A stretch of DNA of 56,182 nt from Verrucomicrobiaceae bacterium (GCA_015061955.1 SUVO01000016.1:1-56182); one strand, 5' to 3'; positions 9,596 to 18,972 are shown, counted from the stretch's first letter. A program made the numbers and translations. The notes: a model not told the origin generated them from the letters alone.

Positions 9596-12166
9596 ATGTA
9601 TAAACATTTGAAGAGTGTGGCTATTGTTGCCTTTTTATCTACTTGTGCTACATTATTGGCAACAAACACAGTGTCGAACAATAATGTAACAGGACAAGTT
9701 GCCCCATTTTCAACACCCAACGCCCCAAAAGCCGAATTAGAAAAAGAAGTAAGCCAAGCTGGTAAATCAGCTATCGAAGCAGGAATGCCATCTTTGGCGA
9801 GAGCTATTTTAGAAAGCAATATTCAACGCGCGCCTTATTTAGAAAATTCGAAGATTGTAAATGCTGTATATGTCGATGCATTAATATCGTTGGGTGAATA
9901 CAACAAAGCAGAACAAGTTGTAAAAACATTAACTGATTTATCTCCAGCAAATACAATTCGCAGAGCATTAATAATGTGTGGATTAGGTAAAGGAGAATTG
10001 GCTAAATCAGGTATAGAAACGCTCAATTCTAAAGCCATTCCTGAAGCCCTAATTTCGTGGTTTTATCTGGTAAAAGGGTATATTCATTTTGAAAATGGTG
10101 AAAAACAACAAGCTTTAACCGAATTTGCTAAAGCCAAACAGTATGCAAAAAGTTCGTTGGCAAGTGCCGATGCCGATGTAGCCATTCACATAGTAAAGTT
10201 ATCCTCTACCGATAACGAAAAAGATTTAGAAACGCTTGCCGAAGAGCTCAAAAGCAAAGTTCAAACGTTCATAGGTACCCCCGAAGGCTTTCAGTACGCT
10301 AAACAATGTGCGTCGGTATTATTCCGTTTGGGCAAAGAAAACGAAGCATTATATGTAATAAATCAACAATTAGAAATAGCGTTGGCACCAGAAATCGATA
10401 AAGAAGAACTAAATATAATTAGTGCAGCAATGACAAAAGATGCCAACAAACAACTTGAAATTCTTTCCGATGTACTGCGAAAAACTACATCGCCAGAGAT
10501 TGTTGAATTGGCTATAGAATTGATATCGTCTAATCGTAAAATATCTTCCGAACGCATCGATAAAATGTTAAGTGATGTTTTCGACAATGTATCAGTAAAA
10601 ATAAAAGATCGTATAATTATAGAACGTGCAAAATGTGCAATTAAGGCAAAAAAACGCGAGCAAGCTATGGCTTTTGCCCAAAACATTGTTGAAGAATATC
10701 CAACATCTAAATATAAATCTGATGCGCTCAGAATCTTAGCTTGGGTGGCATGGGAAAATAAACCACCACAATATCGTTTAGCTGCAGCAAACTTGTCGGA
10801 ATTGGCAAACATGCAAGATACACAGCAACAAAAGGACGAATTTATGTATTTGGCTGCAACTTGTTATTTTATGGATAAAGACTATGCAACCGCAGCAAAT
10901 ATATTTGAACAGGTAGCAAGTAAAATTCCAGAAAAACAAGGAGCCATACTAAATAGAATAGTAGAAGCCTATTTGGCACAGGGCAACGAAGAAAAAGCCC
11001 TCTCGTTTACAGATAAATCTTACAACAACAAGACAATAAACGAAGAAGAAATATGGAATGCTGAGTGGAAAATAATATCGTACTATACACAATCAAACTT
11101 AACAGAAAAAGCCCTTGAAAGAATAGATAAGGCTATCGAAACCTCAGCAAATTTTTCGGCTTTATTGAAAATGCGTATGATGTGGTTGCGTGCAATAATA
11201 TCGGAACAATCGCAAAACTACTCGCGTACAGTAAAGTATTGTAATAATATTATAGATTTAGTGCAAAATACCGAGGATATTTCTAATATAGAATCTGAAA
11301 TAGTAGCAAATACAATGCTTCTTAAAGCCTCATCTTTAGAAAAACTTGCAGGAACTGAAAATAAAAAGCAAAGTATAAATACATACGTACAACTGCGTAA
11401 AAATTATTCAAAGACTGAAGCTGTACCGTTGTCGTATTTGTATCAAGCACGCGTTGAAGCAAGCTTAGGACACTTCGATAGTGCTCACAAGCTTTGCATA
11501 ACATTAGCTCAAGATGAAAAGAATCCACAATATAGGTACGATGCCCTCATAGATGCAGCTGAATATCAAAAAAAGATTGCAACAGAATCATCTTATAGAG
11601 AAGCCCTAAAAATACTTGACACTTTATGTTCTGAATATCCCAACGACCCTCGTAATTTCTATGCTCGTCTTTGGCAAGCCGATATTTTACGTTTAATAAA
11701 TTCATTTTCAAATGCTCGTAAACTGTATTACGAAATAACAAATAAGTTTGAGCATCATCCAGAAGTTTTTTTGGCTTGGTTGGGCTTAGGCGATAGTATT
11801 ATGGCACAACAACCACGCCCTACCGATGCAATATCTATATTTGAACGCCTTTATGCGTTGCCTAATATACCTCTTTCGGCAAAAGCAGAAGCTGCATTTA
11901 AATGGTCGTTTGCATTGAGAAAATCGAACAGAAATTCAGAAGCAAACGAAGTTGCTTGGCTTACATCGAACGCATTGCTTAAGAACGAAAACCTTGATGC
12001 TCTTACAAAATATTGGATTGGAAGAAATCTATACACTATGGCTGAATCGCTCGAAGAAAAATCGTTCACTCGCGATGCAATATCGGCGTATAATTTATTG
12101 ATAAAATATAAATTGCCATCGTATAAAATGGCTGAACAAAAACTGAAAATTTCTAAACAAAAATAA
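9596..12166 (+). CDS. large periplasmic TPR protein linked to ExbB/ExbD
   Basis: Secreted protein of 856 residues with a signal peptide over about residues 1-23 (VAIVAFLSTCATLLA). The rest is helical repeats of TPR type, e.g. LGEYNKAEQVVKTLTD, FENGEKQQALTEFAKAKQYA and YPTSKYKSDALRILAW. It ends two bases before the ExbB gene and is clearly in its operon. Big TPR proteins next to ExbB/ExbD are probably the periplasmic partners of a proton-motive-force energised complex, by analogy with the YbgF/CpoB link to Tol-Pal. The specific client is unknown. Confidence 0.78.
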   Translation: MYKHLKSVAIVAFLSTCATLLATNTVSNNNVTGQVAPFSTPNAPKAELEKEVSQAGKSAIEAGMPSLARAILESNIQRAPYLENSKIVNAVYVDALISLGEYNKAEQVVKTLTDLSPANTIRRALIMCGLGKGELAKSGIETLNSKAIPEALISWFYLVKGYIHFENGEKQQALTEFAKAKQYAKSSLASADADVAIHIVKLSSTDNEKDLETLAEELKSKVQTFIGTPEGFQYAKQCASVLFRLGKENEALYVINQQLEIALAPEIDKEELNIISAAMTKDANKQLEILSDVLRKTTSPEIVELAIELISSNRKISSERIDKMLSDVFDNVSVKIKDRIIIERAKCAIKAKKREQAMAFAQNIVEEYPTSKYKSDALRILAWVAWENKPPQYRLAAANLSELANMQDTQQQKDEFMYLAATCYFMDKDYATAANIFEQVASKIPEKQGAILNRIVEAYLAQGNEEKALSFTDKSYNNKTINEEEIWNAEWKIISYYTQSNLTEKALERIDKAIETSANFSALLKMRMMWLRAIISEQSQNYSRTVKYCNNIIDLVQNTEDISNIESEIVANTMLLKASSLEKLAGTENKKQSINTYVQLRKNYSKTEAVPLSYLYQARVEASLGHFDSAHKLCITLAQDEKNPQYRYDALIDAAEYQKKIATESSYREALKILDTLCSEYPNDPRNFYARLWQADILRLINSFSNARKLYYEITNKFEHHPEVFLAWLGLGDSIMAQQPRPTDAISIFERLYALPNIPLSAKAEAAFKWSFALRKSNRNSEANEVAWLTSNALLKNENLDALTKYWIGRNLYTMAESLEEKSFTRDAISAYNLLIKYKLPSYKMAEQKLKISKQK

Positions 12167-12168
12167 TT

Positions 12169-12831
12169 ATGCAAAATATAATATCATTACTAAAATCGGG
12201 CGGAGTTATGACATATCCGTTGATAATTTTGGCATTTATTGCCTGCGTAATATTTCTAGAACGCTTTTTGTATTTACATCGTGGTAAAATAAGTGCAATA
12301 GAATTCGTTTCTGGTATAAAATCGTCGTTAAAAAAACGCCGATTGTTAGAAGCCATAACTATTTGTGATGAAAGCTATGGACCAATTCCACGCGTTGTAA
12401 AAGAAGCTTTAGTAAATTCAGAAAAACCTACCGATATTTTATCGCAAGCAGTAAATACAACAGCAATAAATCAGTTCACACTCTTGAGCCGACGTATAGC
12501 AAGCTTGGCTTTGATTGCAAAGATATCAACACTAATAGGCTTAATGGGAACTATTTTGGCAATGTTGGGTATGTTTCAAACGATGGCTGAAAGTGGTTCG
12601 TATGTATCTGCATCTGAATTGGCACAATATATATACAATGCACTAATATCTTCTGCATTAGGATTGTTTTTGGCTATTATAGGTTGGATTGGATATAGTT
12701 TTCTAAACAGTAAACTAAAGGCACTTGCTCAAGATATAGATTGGTCGGCAAATGAAATGATTTTATTTATAATGCGTGGAATGCCCGAAAACGAAGACCT
12801 CTACATAAAAGGCCAAGCAGAACAAAAATGA
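12169..12831 (+). CDS. MotA/TolQ/ExbB proton channel family protein
   Basis: Inner-membrane proton channel subunit of 220 residues that with ExbD converts proton-motive force into work on periplasmic or outer-membrane partners. Three hydrophobic segments are visible: about 12-32 (VMTYPLIILAFIACVIFLE), about 105-130 (ISTLIGLMGTILAMLGMF, the conserved pore region) and about 150-172 (ALISSALGLFLAIIGWIGY). Charged cytoplasmic stretch between TM1 and TM2 is normal for the family. It overlaps the next gene by 4 bases (ATGA). Whether it is ExbB or TolQ cannot be decided by sequence alone; no TolA, TolB or Pal is nearby. Confidence 0.88.
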   Translation: MQNIISLLKSGGVMTYPLIILAFIACVIFLERFLYLHRGKISAIEFVSGIKSSLKKRRLLEAITICDESYGPIPRVVKEALVNSEKPTDILSQAVNTTAINQFTLLSRRIASLALIAKISTLIGLMGTILAMLGMFQTMAESGSYVSASELAQYIYNALISSALGLFLAIIGWIGYSFLNSKLKALAQDIDWSANEMILFIMRGMPENEDLYIKGQAEQK

Positions 12832-13259
12832 CACCCGTTAACGTATTTTCAAAAATAAAAAAAGAAAAGATTTCCATTGGCGTAGTGGCAATCTTAGACG
12901 TTTTATTGATTGCGTTTTTAATATCGCTTTCAATGTCGAAGTTTGTTTTAGCACCAGGGTTGTCGATAGATTTAAATTCAAATTCAGAGTTGCCAACAAT
13001 GGCTCAACCCGAATATGTAAACACAAGTTCCGACCTAACTGTGTTGACTGCTAAAGGCAACTCTATGATTATTTTTGAAGGTTCTATTTGCGACAGAAGT
13101 TCACTTGTAAAAAAGATGCAATCTTCAAAACACAAAGGAACAATACTCATTAAAGCCGATAAATCGTTATCAATACAAGAACTTTTAGATATTGTTCAGA
13201 TAGCCAAGTTGAGTGGATTTCAAAAAATCCATATAGCAGCAAAGCCTGAAGATAAATAA
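12828..13259 (+). CDS. ExbD/TolR biopolymer transport protein
   Basis: Protein of 143 residues with a cytoplasmic N terminus, one membrane helix at about 18-37 carrying the proton-relay Asp24 (AILDVLLIAFLI), and a periplasmic domain ending in the typical IKADKSLSIQELLDIVQIAK segment. Asp24 corresponds to the essential Asp25 of E. coli ExbD. It is translationally coupled to the ExbB gene by a 4-base overlap and directly abuts the following gene. Confidence 0.87.
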   Translation: MTPVNVFSKIKKEKISIGVVAILDVLLIAFLISLSMSKFVLAPGLSIDLNSNSELPTMAQPEYVNTSSDLTVLTAKGNSMIIFEGSICDRSSLVKKMQSSKHKGTILIKADKSLSIQELLDIVQIAKLSGFQKIHIAAKPEDK

Positions 13260-13931
13260 ATGAATTCAACCTTAAAAGATAGAGCTATAATATGGGCAAT
13301 TGCATTTGTAATTGTTGCAATATTTTTTGCTTTTATCCCTAAAGTAGAATTAGGCAATTTTAAAGAAAACAATCAGCAATCTTACACAAGTATAATATCA
13401 ACAACAACCAGTGCTGACGATATTTCAGCTGATGAGTTTCACGATTATGCACCTATGTTTATTCCAACAAAATGGAATAATTTGGCACAAATGTTCAACT
13501 TGCCTAAAACATCAACTTGGACTACTACTGAGATTGACGAAAACGCATTTATTGGAGATGAAATAAAAATATCACCTTTCCTTGAACGCGAAAATGCAAC
13601 CAAACGCAATATGCTTATTTTTATGCGCAGTGCATTTTCTGGCTATGGAAAAATTCAAAAAGATATAGATGCTAAAGAACTTGGTTTTATATCTATAACC
13701 GATATGCAAACAGGCAAAATAGTATTAGAAAAACAATTACCTAAACATTCTTCAACACCTCAAATTGCTATTGCTGAATTTTTATTGAGAAAATCGAAAG
13801 GCATTGCACAAATTCCGTTGTTAAAAAAATCATCTGGCAACGATGCAACCGACAATATTCTTTCACAAACAGTAAAAAATATTCAGCACACACTTCCTGA
13901 CGGCAACTACAACGTACAAATAATTCAATAA
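13260..13931 (+). CDS. membrane-anchored periplasmic protein in TonB position
   Basis: Protein of 223 residues that begins on the base after the ExbD stop. It has one N-terminal membrane helix (about 8-27, AIIWAIAFVIVAIFFAFIP) and a soluble periplasmic part. No TonB C-terminal motif, proline-rich spacer or TolA-like coiled coil is visible, so although it occupies the place where TonB often stands, I cannot call it TonB. It likely belongs to the same energised complex. Operon ends in a strong terminator that overlaps the stop codon. Confidence 0.65.
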   Translation: MNSTLKDRAIIWAIAFVIVAIFFAFIPKVELGNFKENNQQSYTSIISTTTSADDISADEFHDYAPMFIPTKWNNLAQMFNLPKTSTWTTTEIDENAFIGDEIKISPFLERENATKRNMLIFMRSAFSGYGKIQKDIDAKELGFISITDMQTGKIVLEKQLPKHSSTPQIAIAEFLLRKSKGIAQIPLLKKSSGNDATDNILSQTVKNIQHTLPDGNYNVQIIQ

Positions 13932-13965
13932 AAAAAGGCGAATGTTTATACACTCGCCTTTTTTT
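13931..13965. terminator. bidirectional terminator between convergent operons
   Basis: AAAAAAGGCGA (13931-13941) pairs with TCGCCTTTTTTT (13954-13965) around a 12-base loop. With A runs on one side and T runs on the other it works for the ExbBD operon and the convergent mrp gene. Confidence 0.9.
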
Positions 13966-13978
13966 GTAAAAGATAAAC

Positions 13979-15001
13979 TTACTTAATTTCTAAAAGTTTT
14001 CTTGCTAAATCATCAAAAATTTGTTGCGAATTTTCAGAGATATTATCGGTATGCAATGTTTTATCGAGTGGAATTGTTGCCAAAATTTCCACACCTAAAT
14101 TTTGTGCAACTTCTTTAGCACAGCCCTCGCCAAAAATGTACTCCTTTTGACCAGCAATATCGATATATGCCATATTTTCAACAACGCCTGCAATCTTTAC
14201 ATTAGTTTTTTGAAATACCATAGCACCACGCAATGCAGTCTTAGATGCCAACGCATTTGGAGTTGTAATAATAACTGCACTATCTAAAGGAATTAGTTGA
14301 ACAACACTCAAAACAGCATCGCCAGTTCCAGGAGGTAAATCTAATACCATTACATCGAGTTCGCCCCATTTAAAATCTTGCGAAAACTGCTTGATAGCAC
14401 TCGTGACCATTGGTCCACGCCAAAGCAATGGTTGCGAATCTGAAACTAACATACCCATCGACATCACTTTTATACCATCAATTTCTGGTGGAACAATTTT
14501 TTCGTTTTCATCTACTGTTGGAAAAACTTCTTTGCCAAAGAGAATAGATGCACTCGGACCATGAATATCGCAATCCATCAACCCAACGCGAGCTTCTTCT
14601 TTCGAGAAAATTCGTGCAAAAGCTCTTGCTAAATTAACAGCAATAGTACTTTTACCTACCCCACCTTTACCCGATGCAACTGCAATCTTCAGCTTTACAC
14701 CAGTCAAAGTTTTCGATTTATCTATCGCCGGAGCAGAAGCTTGTTGAGCTGGCGCAGAGCTTGGAACTTCGGTTAACAATTCAATTTTAAACTCGCCTTG
14801 TGGATACGCATTTTTGAGAACTTCAGCCGATTCTTTTGTAATTTTTTCAGCCAAAGTTTTATCGCCACCCGTATAGATGCGAATTTCTGCAAAATTACCT
14901 TCAACCTTTACATATTTAACCATGCCAAAGGTTACAATATCTTTTGAGTATGGCGGATACTTTACCGCCCTCAATGTTTGTAAAATATCTTCTTTTGTCA
15001 T
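13979..15001 (-). CDS. mrp: Mrp/ApbC-type P-loop Fe-S carrier ATPase
   Basis: Protein of 340 residues. An N-terminal MIP18/DUF59 domain (about 1-80) is followed by a ParA/MinD-like ATPase with the deviant Walker A GKGGVGKST (about 111-119), DCDIHGPS, LLWRGPM and DLPPGTGD. Such proteins carry Fe-S clusters to apo-targets. The CxxC that binds the cluster in ApbC/Nbp35, expected just after ENMAY (275-279), is absent: the sequence continues IDIAGQKEYIFGEG. Loss of that motif is also seen in some bacterial homologues, so the carrier role is less certain. Last gene of dapA-dapB-ruvA-mrp, 5 bases after ruvA. Confidence 0.88.
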   Translation of the reverse strand: MTKEDILQTLRAVKYPPYSKDIVTFGMVKYVKVEGNFAEIRIYTGGDKTLAEKITKESAEVLKNAYPQGEFKIELLTEVPSSAPAQQASAPAIDKSKTLTGVKLKIAVASGKGGVGKSTIAVNLARAFARIFSKEEARVGLMDCDIHGPSASILFGKEVFPTVDENEKIVPPEIDGIKVMSMGMLVSDSQPLLWRGPMVTSAIKQFSQDFKWGELDVMVLDLPPGTGDAVLSVVQLIPLDSAVIITTPNALASKTALRGAMVFQKTNVKIAGVVENMAYIDIAGQKEYIFGEGCAKEVAQNLGVEILATIPLDKTLHTDNISENSQQIFDDLARKLLEIK

Positions 15002-15006
15002 AATAT

Positions 15007-15597
15007 TTATTTTGAAAGTGCAAATTTTACTAAGTCTTCAACAGTAGCATTTGAGCCAATATTAGCATATCCCTGTCGCACAAGCTTATCGGCATCGGTA
15101 GCTTTCATACCTAACGAACACAACGCCGCAACAGCATCTGATATAGCCGAAGCCTCGGTTACAACACTACCAATTCCTTGAGGTGTTGCCACAGGAACAA
15201 ACGCACCACGCAATTCTAAAACCAAACGTTCTGCAGTTTTCTTGCCTATACCCTGACACTTTGAAAGTAATGTTGCATCTCCCGAAGCAATAGCTCCTTG
15301 CAATGTTTGTACCGACATTCTGCTCATCATATTCAACGCTATTTTTGGTCCTATACCCGAAACTTTTTCAATTACCAATTTGAAAAAATCTCTATCGGCT
15401 GTCGATATAAATCCGTACAGTGCTTGCGAATCTTCGCGATAAACTGCCAACGTATGCAACATAACTTCTGCACCCGATGCAGGCAAACGTTCTGAGGTTG
15501 TCAAAGGAACATGGACTTCGTAAAACAATCCACCTGCCTCAACAACAGCTGAAACAGGCGTAGACGATATTAATTTACCTTTAATACCAACTATCAT
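15007..15597 (-). CDS. ruvA: Holliday junction branch migration protein RuvA
   Basis: DNA-binding subunit of the RuvAB complex that recognises four-way junctions and guides RuvB. The 196 residues give the expected three domains: OB-fold (MIVGIKGKLISSTPVSAVVE start), two helix-hairpin-helix motifs (VSGIGPKIALN and CQGIGKKTAERLVLEL) and a C-terminal three-helix domain for RuvB contact (from about 150). Neither ruvB nor ruvC is in the window. The gene sits 15 bases after dapB in one operon. Confidence 0.95.
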   Translation of the reverse strand: MIVGIKGKLISSTPVSAVVEAGGLFYEVHVPLTTSERLPASGAEVMLHTLAVYREDSQALYGFISTADRDFFKLVIEKVSGIGPKIALNMMSRMSVQTLQGAIASGDATLLSKCQGIGKKTAERLVLELRGAFVPVATPQGIGSVVTEASAISDAVAALCSLGMKATDADKLVRQGYANIGSNATVEDLVKFALSK

Positions 15598-15612
15598 TAC
15601 TAAATCTTAACA

Positions 15613-16341
15613 CTACTTTAGATTTAACACATCGTCCATACCATACAAGCCTGCAGGTTTATCTAACACCCACTTGCTCGCACGCAAAGCGCCATTTGCG
15701 AAAACTTTTCTATCGGCTGCTTTGTGAGTCAATTCCAAACGTTCGCCATCGGTAGCAAACATTACAGTATGATCACCCACAACACTACCACCACGCAAAG
15801 CATGAACGGCTACTTCGCCTTGTGGACGTTCACCTACCAACCCTTTGCGACCATAAACAACGCTATCTTCATCAATTCCACGTGCCTGCAAAACAACTTG
15901 CTTTAGTTTTTCGGCAGTACCACTTGGAGAATCTTTTTTATGACGATGGTGCATTTCAACAATTTCAACATCGTAAGAATCGTTGAGAATTTCGGCAGCA
16001 ACCTTAGTTAGATAATTGAGCAAGTTTACCCCCAACGAGTAATTGCCAGCCCATACTATTGCAATATCTTTTGTGTATTGCAAAATTTCTTCGCGTTGTT
16101 GTGCTGTATGACCTGTTGTACCGATAATCAAAGGTTTTTTGTGTTCGGCACAAAGTTTTGCTAATGGCGCAGTAATATCTCTGAACGAGAAATCTATCAC
16201 AACATCGCAATCTGCTATGAAATCAGCAGGATTATCACCGATATCACAACCTGCAAAAATTTCGCAACCTTCCAATGACGCAGCCGCTGTAATAGCCTGC
16301 CCCATTCGCCCTTTTGCACCATTCAATAAAACTTTTACCAT
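15613..16341 (-). CDS. dapB: 4-hydroxy-tetrahydrodipicolinate reductase
   Basis: Second committed enzyme of the diaminopimelate/lysine route, acting directly on the DapA product with NAD(P)H. The 242 residues show the nucleotide-binding GAKGRMGQAI at the N terminus, IIGTTGHTAQQ, and the catalytic EMHHRHKKDSPSGTAEKL segment with the conserved His pair and Lys. Its start codon shares one base with the dapA stop, so the two are translationally coupled. Confidence 0.95.
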   Translation of the reverse strand: MVKVLLNGAKGRMGQAITAAASLEGCEIFAGCDIGDNPADFIADCDVVIDFSFRDITAPLAKLCAEHKKPLIIGTTGHTAQQREEILQYTKDIAIVWAGNYSLGVNLLNYLTKVAAEILNDSYDVEIVEMHHRHKKDSPSGTAEKLKQVVLQARGIDEDSVVYGRKGLVGERPQGEVAVHALRGGSVVGDHTVMFATDGERLELTHKAADRKVFANGALRASKWVLDKPAGLYGMDDVLNLK

Positions 16342-17231
16342 TATATTAAACCAATCTTTTTAAGTTCAGCCTTTAATATTTCTAAATTCGATTCAGCCAT
16401 TTTGCACAAAGGCAAGCGAACATAAGGATTTGCAATCATACCAGCCATTGCCATTGCAGTTTTTGCTGGAACAGGATTTGGTTCAATGAATAATGCCTTA
16501 AAGAAACCAGCAAGCTTATCGTTCAAAGCTTCGGCTTTTTCCCAATTCTTATCTTTGCACAAATTCACAAGCTCGACCATAGCTTCAGGAACGAGATTTG
16601 AAGCAACACTAACAACACCAGTTGCACCAGCTTTCATAAAGTCGACAGTCAAACCATCATCACCACTTAGAACATCTATAATTCCATTTGCCTTTGCAGT
16701 TAAGTCGGCAACTTTTTCAACCTTACCACCAGCTTCCTTCATCACCTTGAAATTAGGATACGCATTAGCCAAACGAACAGCAGTATCGTTTGAAATTTCA
16801 ATACCACAACGTCCTGGAATAGAGTAAAGCATAATTGGCTTTTTTGTACATTTAGCAATTTCGCTCATGTGCAAAAATACACCTTCTTGCGAAGGTTTGT
16901 TGTAGTAAGGTGCAACAACCAAGAAACCATCGGCACCAGCTTCGTCAGCTTCGCGAGTAAGATGCACTGCTTCTTTAGTGCAATTAGCTCCAGTACCAGC
17001 TAACACAGGGACTCTACCGGCAGCAAACTCAATAGTTTTGCGAATAGTTACAATATGTTCAACTGGGTCGAGCGTAGGAGATTCGCCAGTTGTACCAACT
17101 GAAACCAATCCAGATACACCACCCTTAATTTGAGCTTCAACCAAATCTTTTAAAGCGTCGTAATCAACGCCCAACTCGGTCATTGGCGTAACCAAAGCTG
17201 TCCATACTCCTGAAAAATTTTGCATATTCAT
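16341..17231 (-). CDS. dapA: 4-hydroxy-tetrahydrodipicolinate synthase
   Basis: Condenses pyruvate with aspartate semialdehyde to start lysine and peptidoglycan diaminopimelate synthesis. The 296 residues carry the family marks GTTGESPTL (46-54), the catalytic Tyr136 in LYSIPGRCG, and the Schiff-base Lys165 in VMKEAGG. An ATG six bases downstream is an equally good start. It leads the dapA-dapB-ruvA-mrp operon. Confidence 0.95.
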   Translation of the reverse strand: MNMQNFSGVWTALVTPMTELGVDYDALKDLVEAQIKGGVSGLVSVGTTGESPTLDPVEHIVTIRKTIEFAAGRVPVLAGTGANCTKEAVHLTREADEAGADGFLVVAPYYNKPSQEGVFLHMSEIAKCTKKPIMLYSIPGRCGIEISNDTAVRLANAYPNFKVMKEAGGKVEKVADLTAKANGIIDVLSGDDGLTVDFMKAGATGVVSVASNLVPEAMVELVNLCKDKNWEKAEALNDKLAGFFKALFIEPNPVPAKTAMAMAGMIANPYVRLPLCKMAESNLEILKAELKKIGLI

Positions 17232-17311
17232 ATATTCAATAAAATACTCTCATTTGTTGCAACTAAAATTTTACATTTTAAGCGAAACTTTTTTATATCC
17301 GTTCAAAAAGT

Positions 17312-17341
17312 AAAACGCCGACTGCATTTACAATCGGCGTT
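17312..17341 (-). terminator. terminator of the carboxyltransferase gene
   Basis: AACGCCGA (17314-17321) pairs with TCGGCGTT (17334-17341). On the minus strand the stem is followed by a short T run. It lies 18 bases past the stop of the carboxyltransferase gene. Confidence 0.75.
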
Positions 17342-17358
17342 GTTTTGAATTGATAAAA

Positions 17359-18825
17359 TTAAATTTCTGCAACCTTTACAGTTTTTGCATTAGCACCGTC
17401 GATTGAAATGCTGAAAGAACGTTCCTTACCCGATGCTTTTGCTTCGGCAAGTTTCTTTTCTTCTGGCGACTTCAAACGGAACGCTTCGCGTGGTTTTGTG
17501 TAGAGATCTTCAAGTTGTTGAGGGAACATAGCATAAATTACGCAGTGCTCATCATCATCTTTAATACCCTTTGCACGCAATGCCTTACGCAAATCTTCCA
17601 TACCAGCAGGCTTGAGATCAGCTGGACGACATTCTATTGGTTCTTTGCCCGACTTTTCCTGAGCAAGCTTACGAATTTCTGGATCTACTGGAGCTGGAGT
17701 TCTACCATAATACCCTAAAGCAATATCAATTGCCTGAGGTGTAAACATCTTCCAACGTCCGAACTTTACGTTCATCATAGCCTGAGTACCTACAATTTGC
17801 GATGTAGGTGTTACCAATGGAATCCATCCAAGTTTTTCGCGAACATATGGCACTTCAGCAAAAACTTCATCGAATTTATCTTCCATTTTTTGTTCTTTGA
17901 GCTGAACACGGAAGTTCGACAACATACCACCTGGAACTTGATAAATGAGTGCGTCGGTATCAATTACCTCATTTTTAGGCATTGTATAAAAACCGAGCTG
18001 ATTATAAACCTTAGTAAAATATTTTCTTAGTTCTGCAAGCTTAGCAACATCGTAATTTGGCTTGCGTGGATGATCTTGCAACATCGCCAACATACGCGCA
18101 GCATCAGGCTGTCCGGTTCCATTTGCAAAAGGTGCAATCGATGTATCAATAGCGTCAACACCAGCGTCAATAGCTGCATAATAAGTTGGCGCACCCATAC
18201 CTGCAGTTTCGTGTGTATGAATAATTACAGGTATTTTTATGTTAGATTTTAAGCCCTTTACAATCTGATATGTTACATAAGGTGGAACTAAGCCAGCCAT
18301 ATCCTTAATAACAACAGCGTCGCAACCAAGTTCTTCAAGCTCGCAACCTAAACGCACAAAACTATCAACTGTATGAACAGGACTCTGTGTAAAACAGATT
18401 GTACCATGTGCTTCTTTGCCAACAGATTTTGCAGCTTTAATAGAACACTCCATATTTCGAGTATCGTTTAGAGCGTCAAAAATTCTGAAAATATCCATAC
18501 CATGTTTTGCAGAAGTTTTTACAAAAGCTTCTACCACATCATCTGGAAAGTGTGAATATGCTACAATGTTCTGTCCTCGAAAAAGCATCATGTGCTTTGT
18601 TTTTGGACAAGCTTTTTTAAGCGCATCTAATCTATCGAATGGAAACTCGCCCAAGAAACGCAACCCAGCATCGATAGTTGCTCCACCCCAAGTTTCGAGA
18701 GCGCCAAACCCCATACTATCGAGCAATTCACATGCCGGAAGCATTTCTGAAGTTGGCATTCTTGTAGCAGCGAGGGATTGATGACCATCGCGAAGAACAG
18801 TATTGTTAAAAATTACAGGTTTCAT
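17359..18825 (-). CDS. pyruvate carboxylase / oxaloacetate decarboxylase carboxyltransferase subunit
   Basis: Carboxyltransferase of the PycB/OadA family, moving CO2 between biotin and pyruvate/oxaloacetate. The 488 residues show the N-terminal TVLRDGHQSLAATRM, the carboxylated-lysine motif VVIKDMAGL, and the metal-binding HTHETAGMG. The usual C-terminal biotinyl domain is missing: the protein stops shortly after the linker with no MKM biotin site. The biotin carrier must therefore be a separate protein encoded elsewhere, as in multi-subunit decarboxylase pumps or split pyruvate carboxylases. It is a single-gene unit with its own promoter-like site and terminator. Sequence alone does not tell carboxylase from sodium pump. 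Confidence 0.87.
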   Translation of the reverse strand: MKPVIFNNTVLRDGHQSLAATRMPTSEMLPACELLDSMGFGALETWGGATIDAGLRFLGEFPFDRLDALKKACPKTKHMMLFRGQNIVAYSHFPDDVVEAFVKTSAKHGMDIFRIFDALNDTRNMECSIKAAKSVGKEAHGTICFTQSPVHTVDSFVRLGCELEELGCDAVVIKDMAGLVPPYVTYQIVKGLKSNIKIPVIIHTHETAGMGAPTYYAAIDAGVDAIDTSIAPFANGTGQPDAARMLAMLQDHPRKPNYDVAKLAELRKYFTKVYNQLGFYTMPKNEVIDTDALIYQVPGGMLSNFRVQLKEQKMEDKFDEVFAEVPYVREKLGWIPLVTPTSQIVGTQAMMNVKFGRWKMFTPQAIDIALGYYGRTPAPVDPEIRKLAQEKSGKEPIECRPADLKPAGMEDLRKALRAKGIKDDDEHCVIYAMFPQQLEDLYTKPREAFRLKSPEEKKLAEAKASGKERSFSISIDGANAKTVKVAEI

Positions 18826-18868
18826 ATATTTAGTTTACTTTATTGATATTTAGATTAAAAAAAATCCT

Positions 18869-18898
18869 ATGATACTATGTTCGTATAAAAAAAGACAA
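18869..18898 (-). promoter_or_regulatory. probable promoter of the carboxyltransferase gene
   Basis: On the minus strand TTGTCT (18893-18898), an 18-base spacer and TATCAT (18869-18874) lie about 45 bases ahead of the start. Matches to consensus are four and five of six. The divergent miaB gene starts about 75 bases to the right. Confidence 0.4.
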
Positions 18899-18972
18899 TA
18901 CGCAACAAAAAAAACGAAAAACGTTTGACTATCTACAATGGTATCGGCAAAAAGTATATTAATAAAATAAAA

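Noticed and set aside
13260-13931. TonB annotation for the protein after ExbD
   Set aside because: Neither a proline-rich spacer nor the TonB C-terminal motif is visible.
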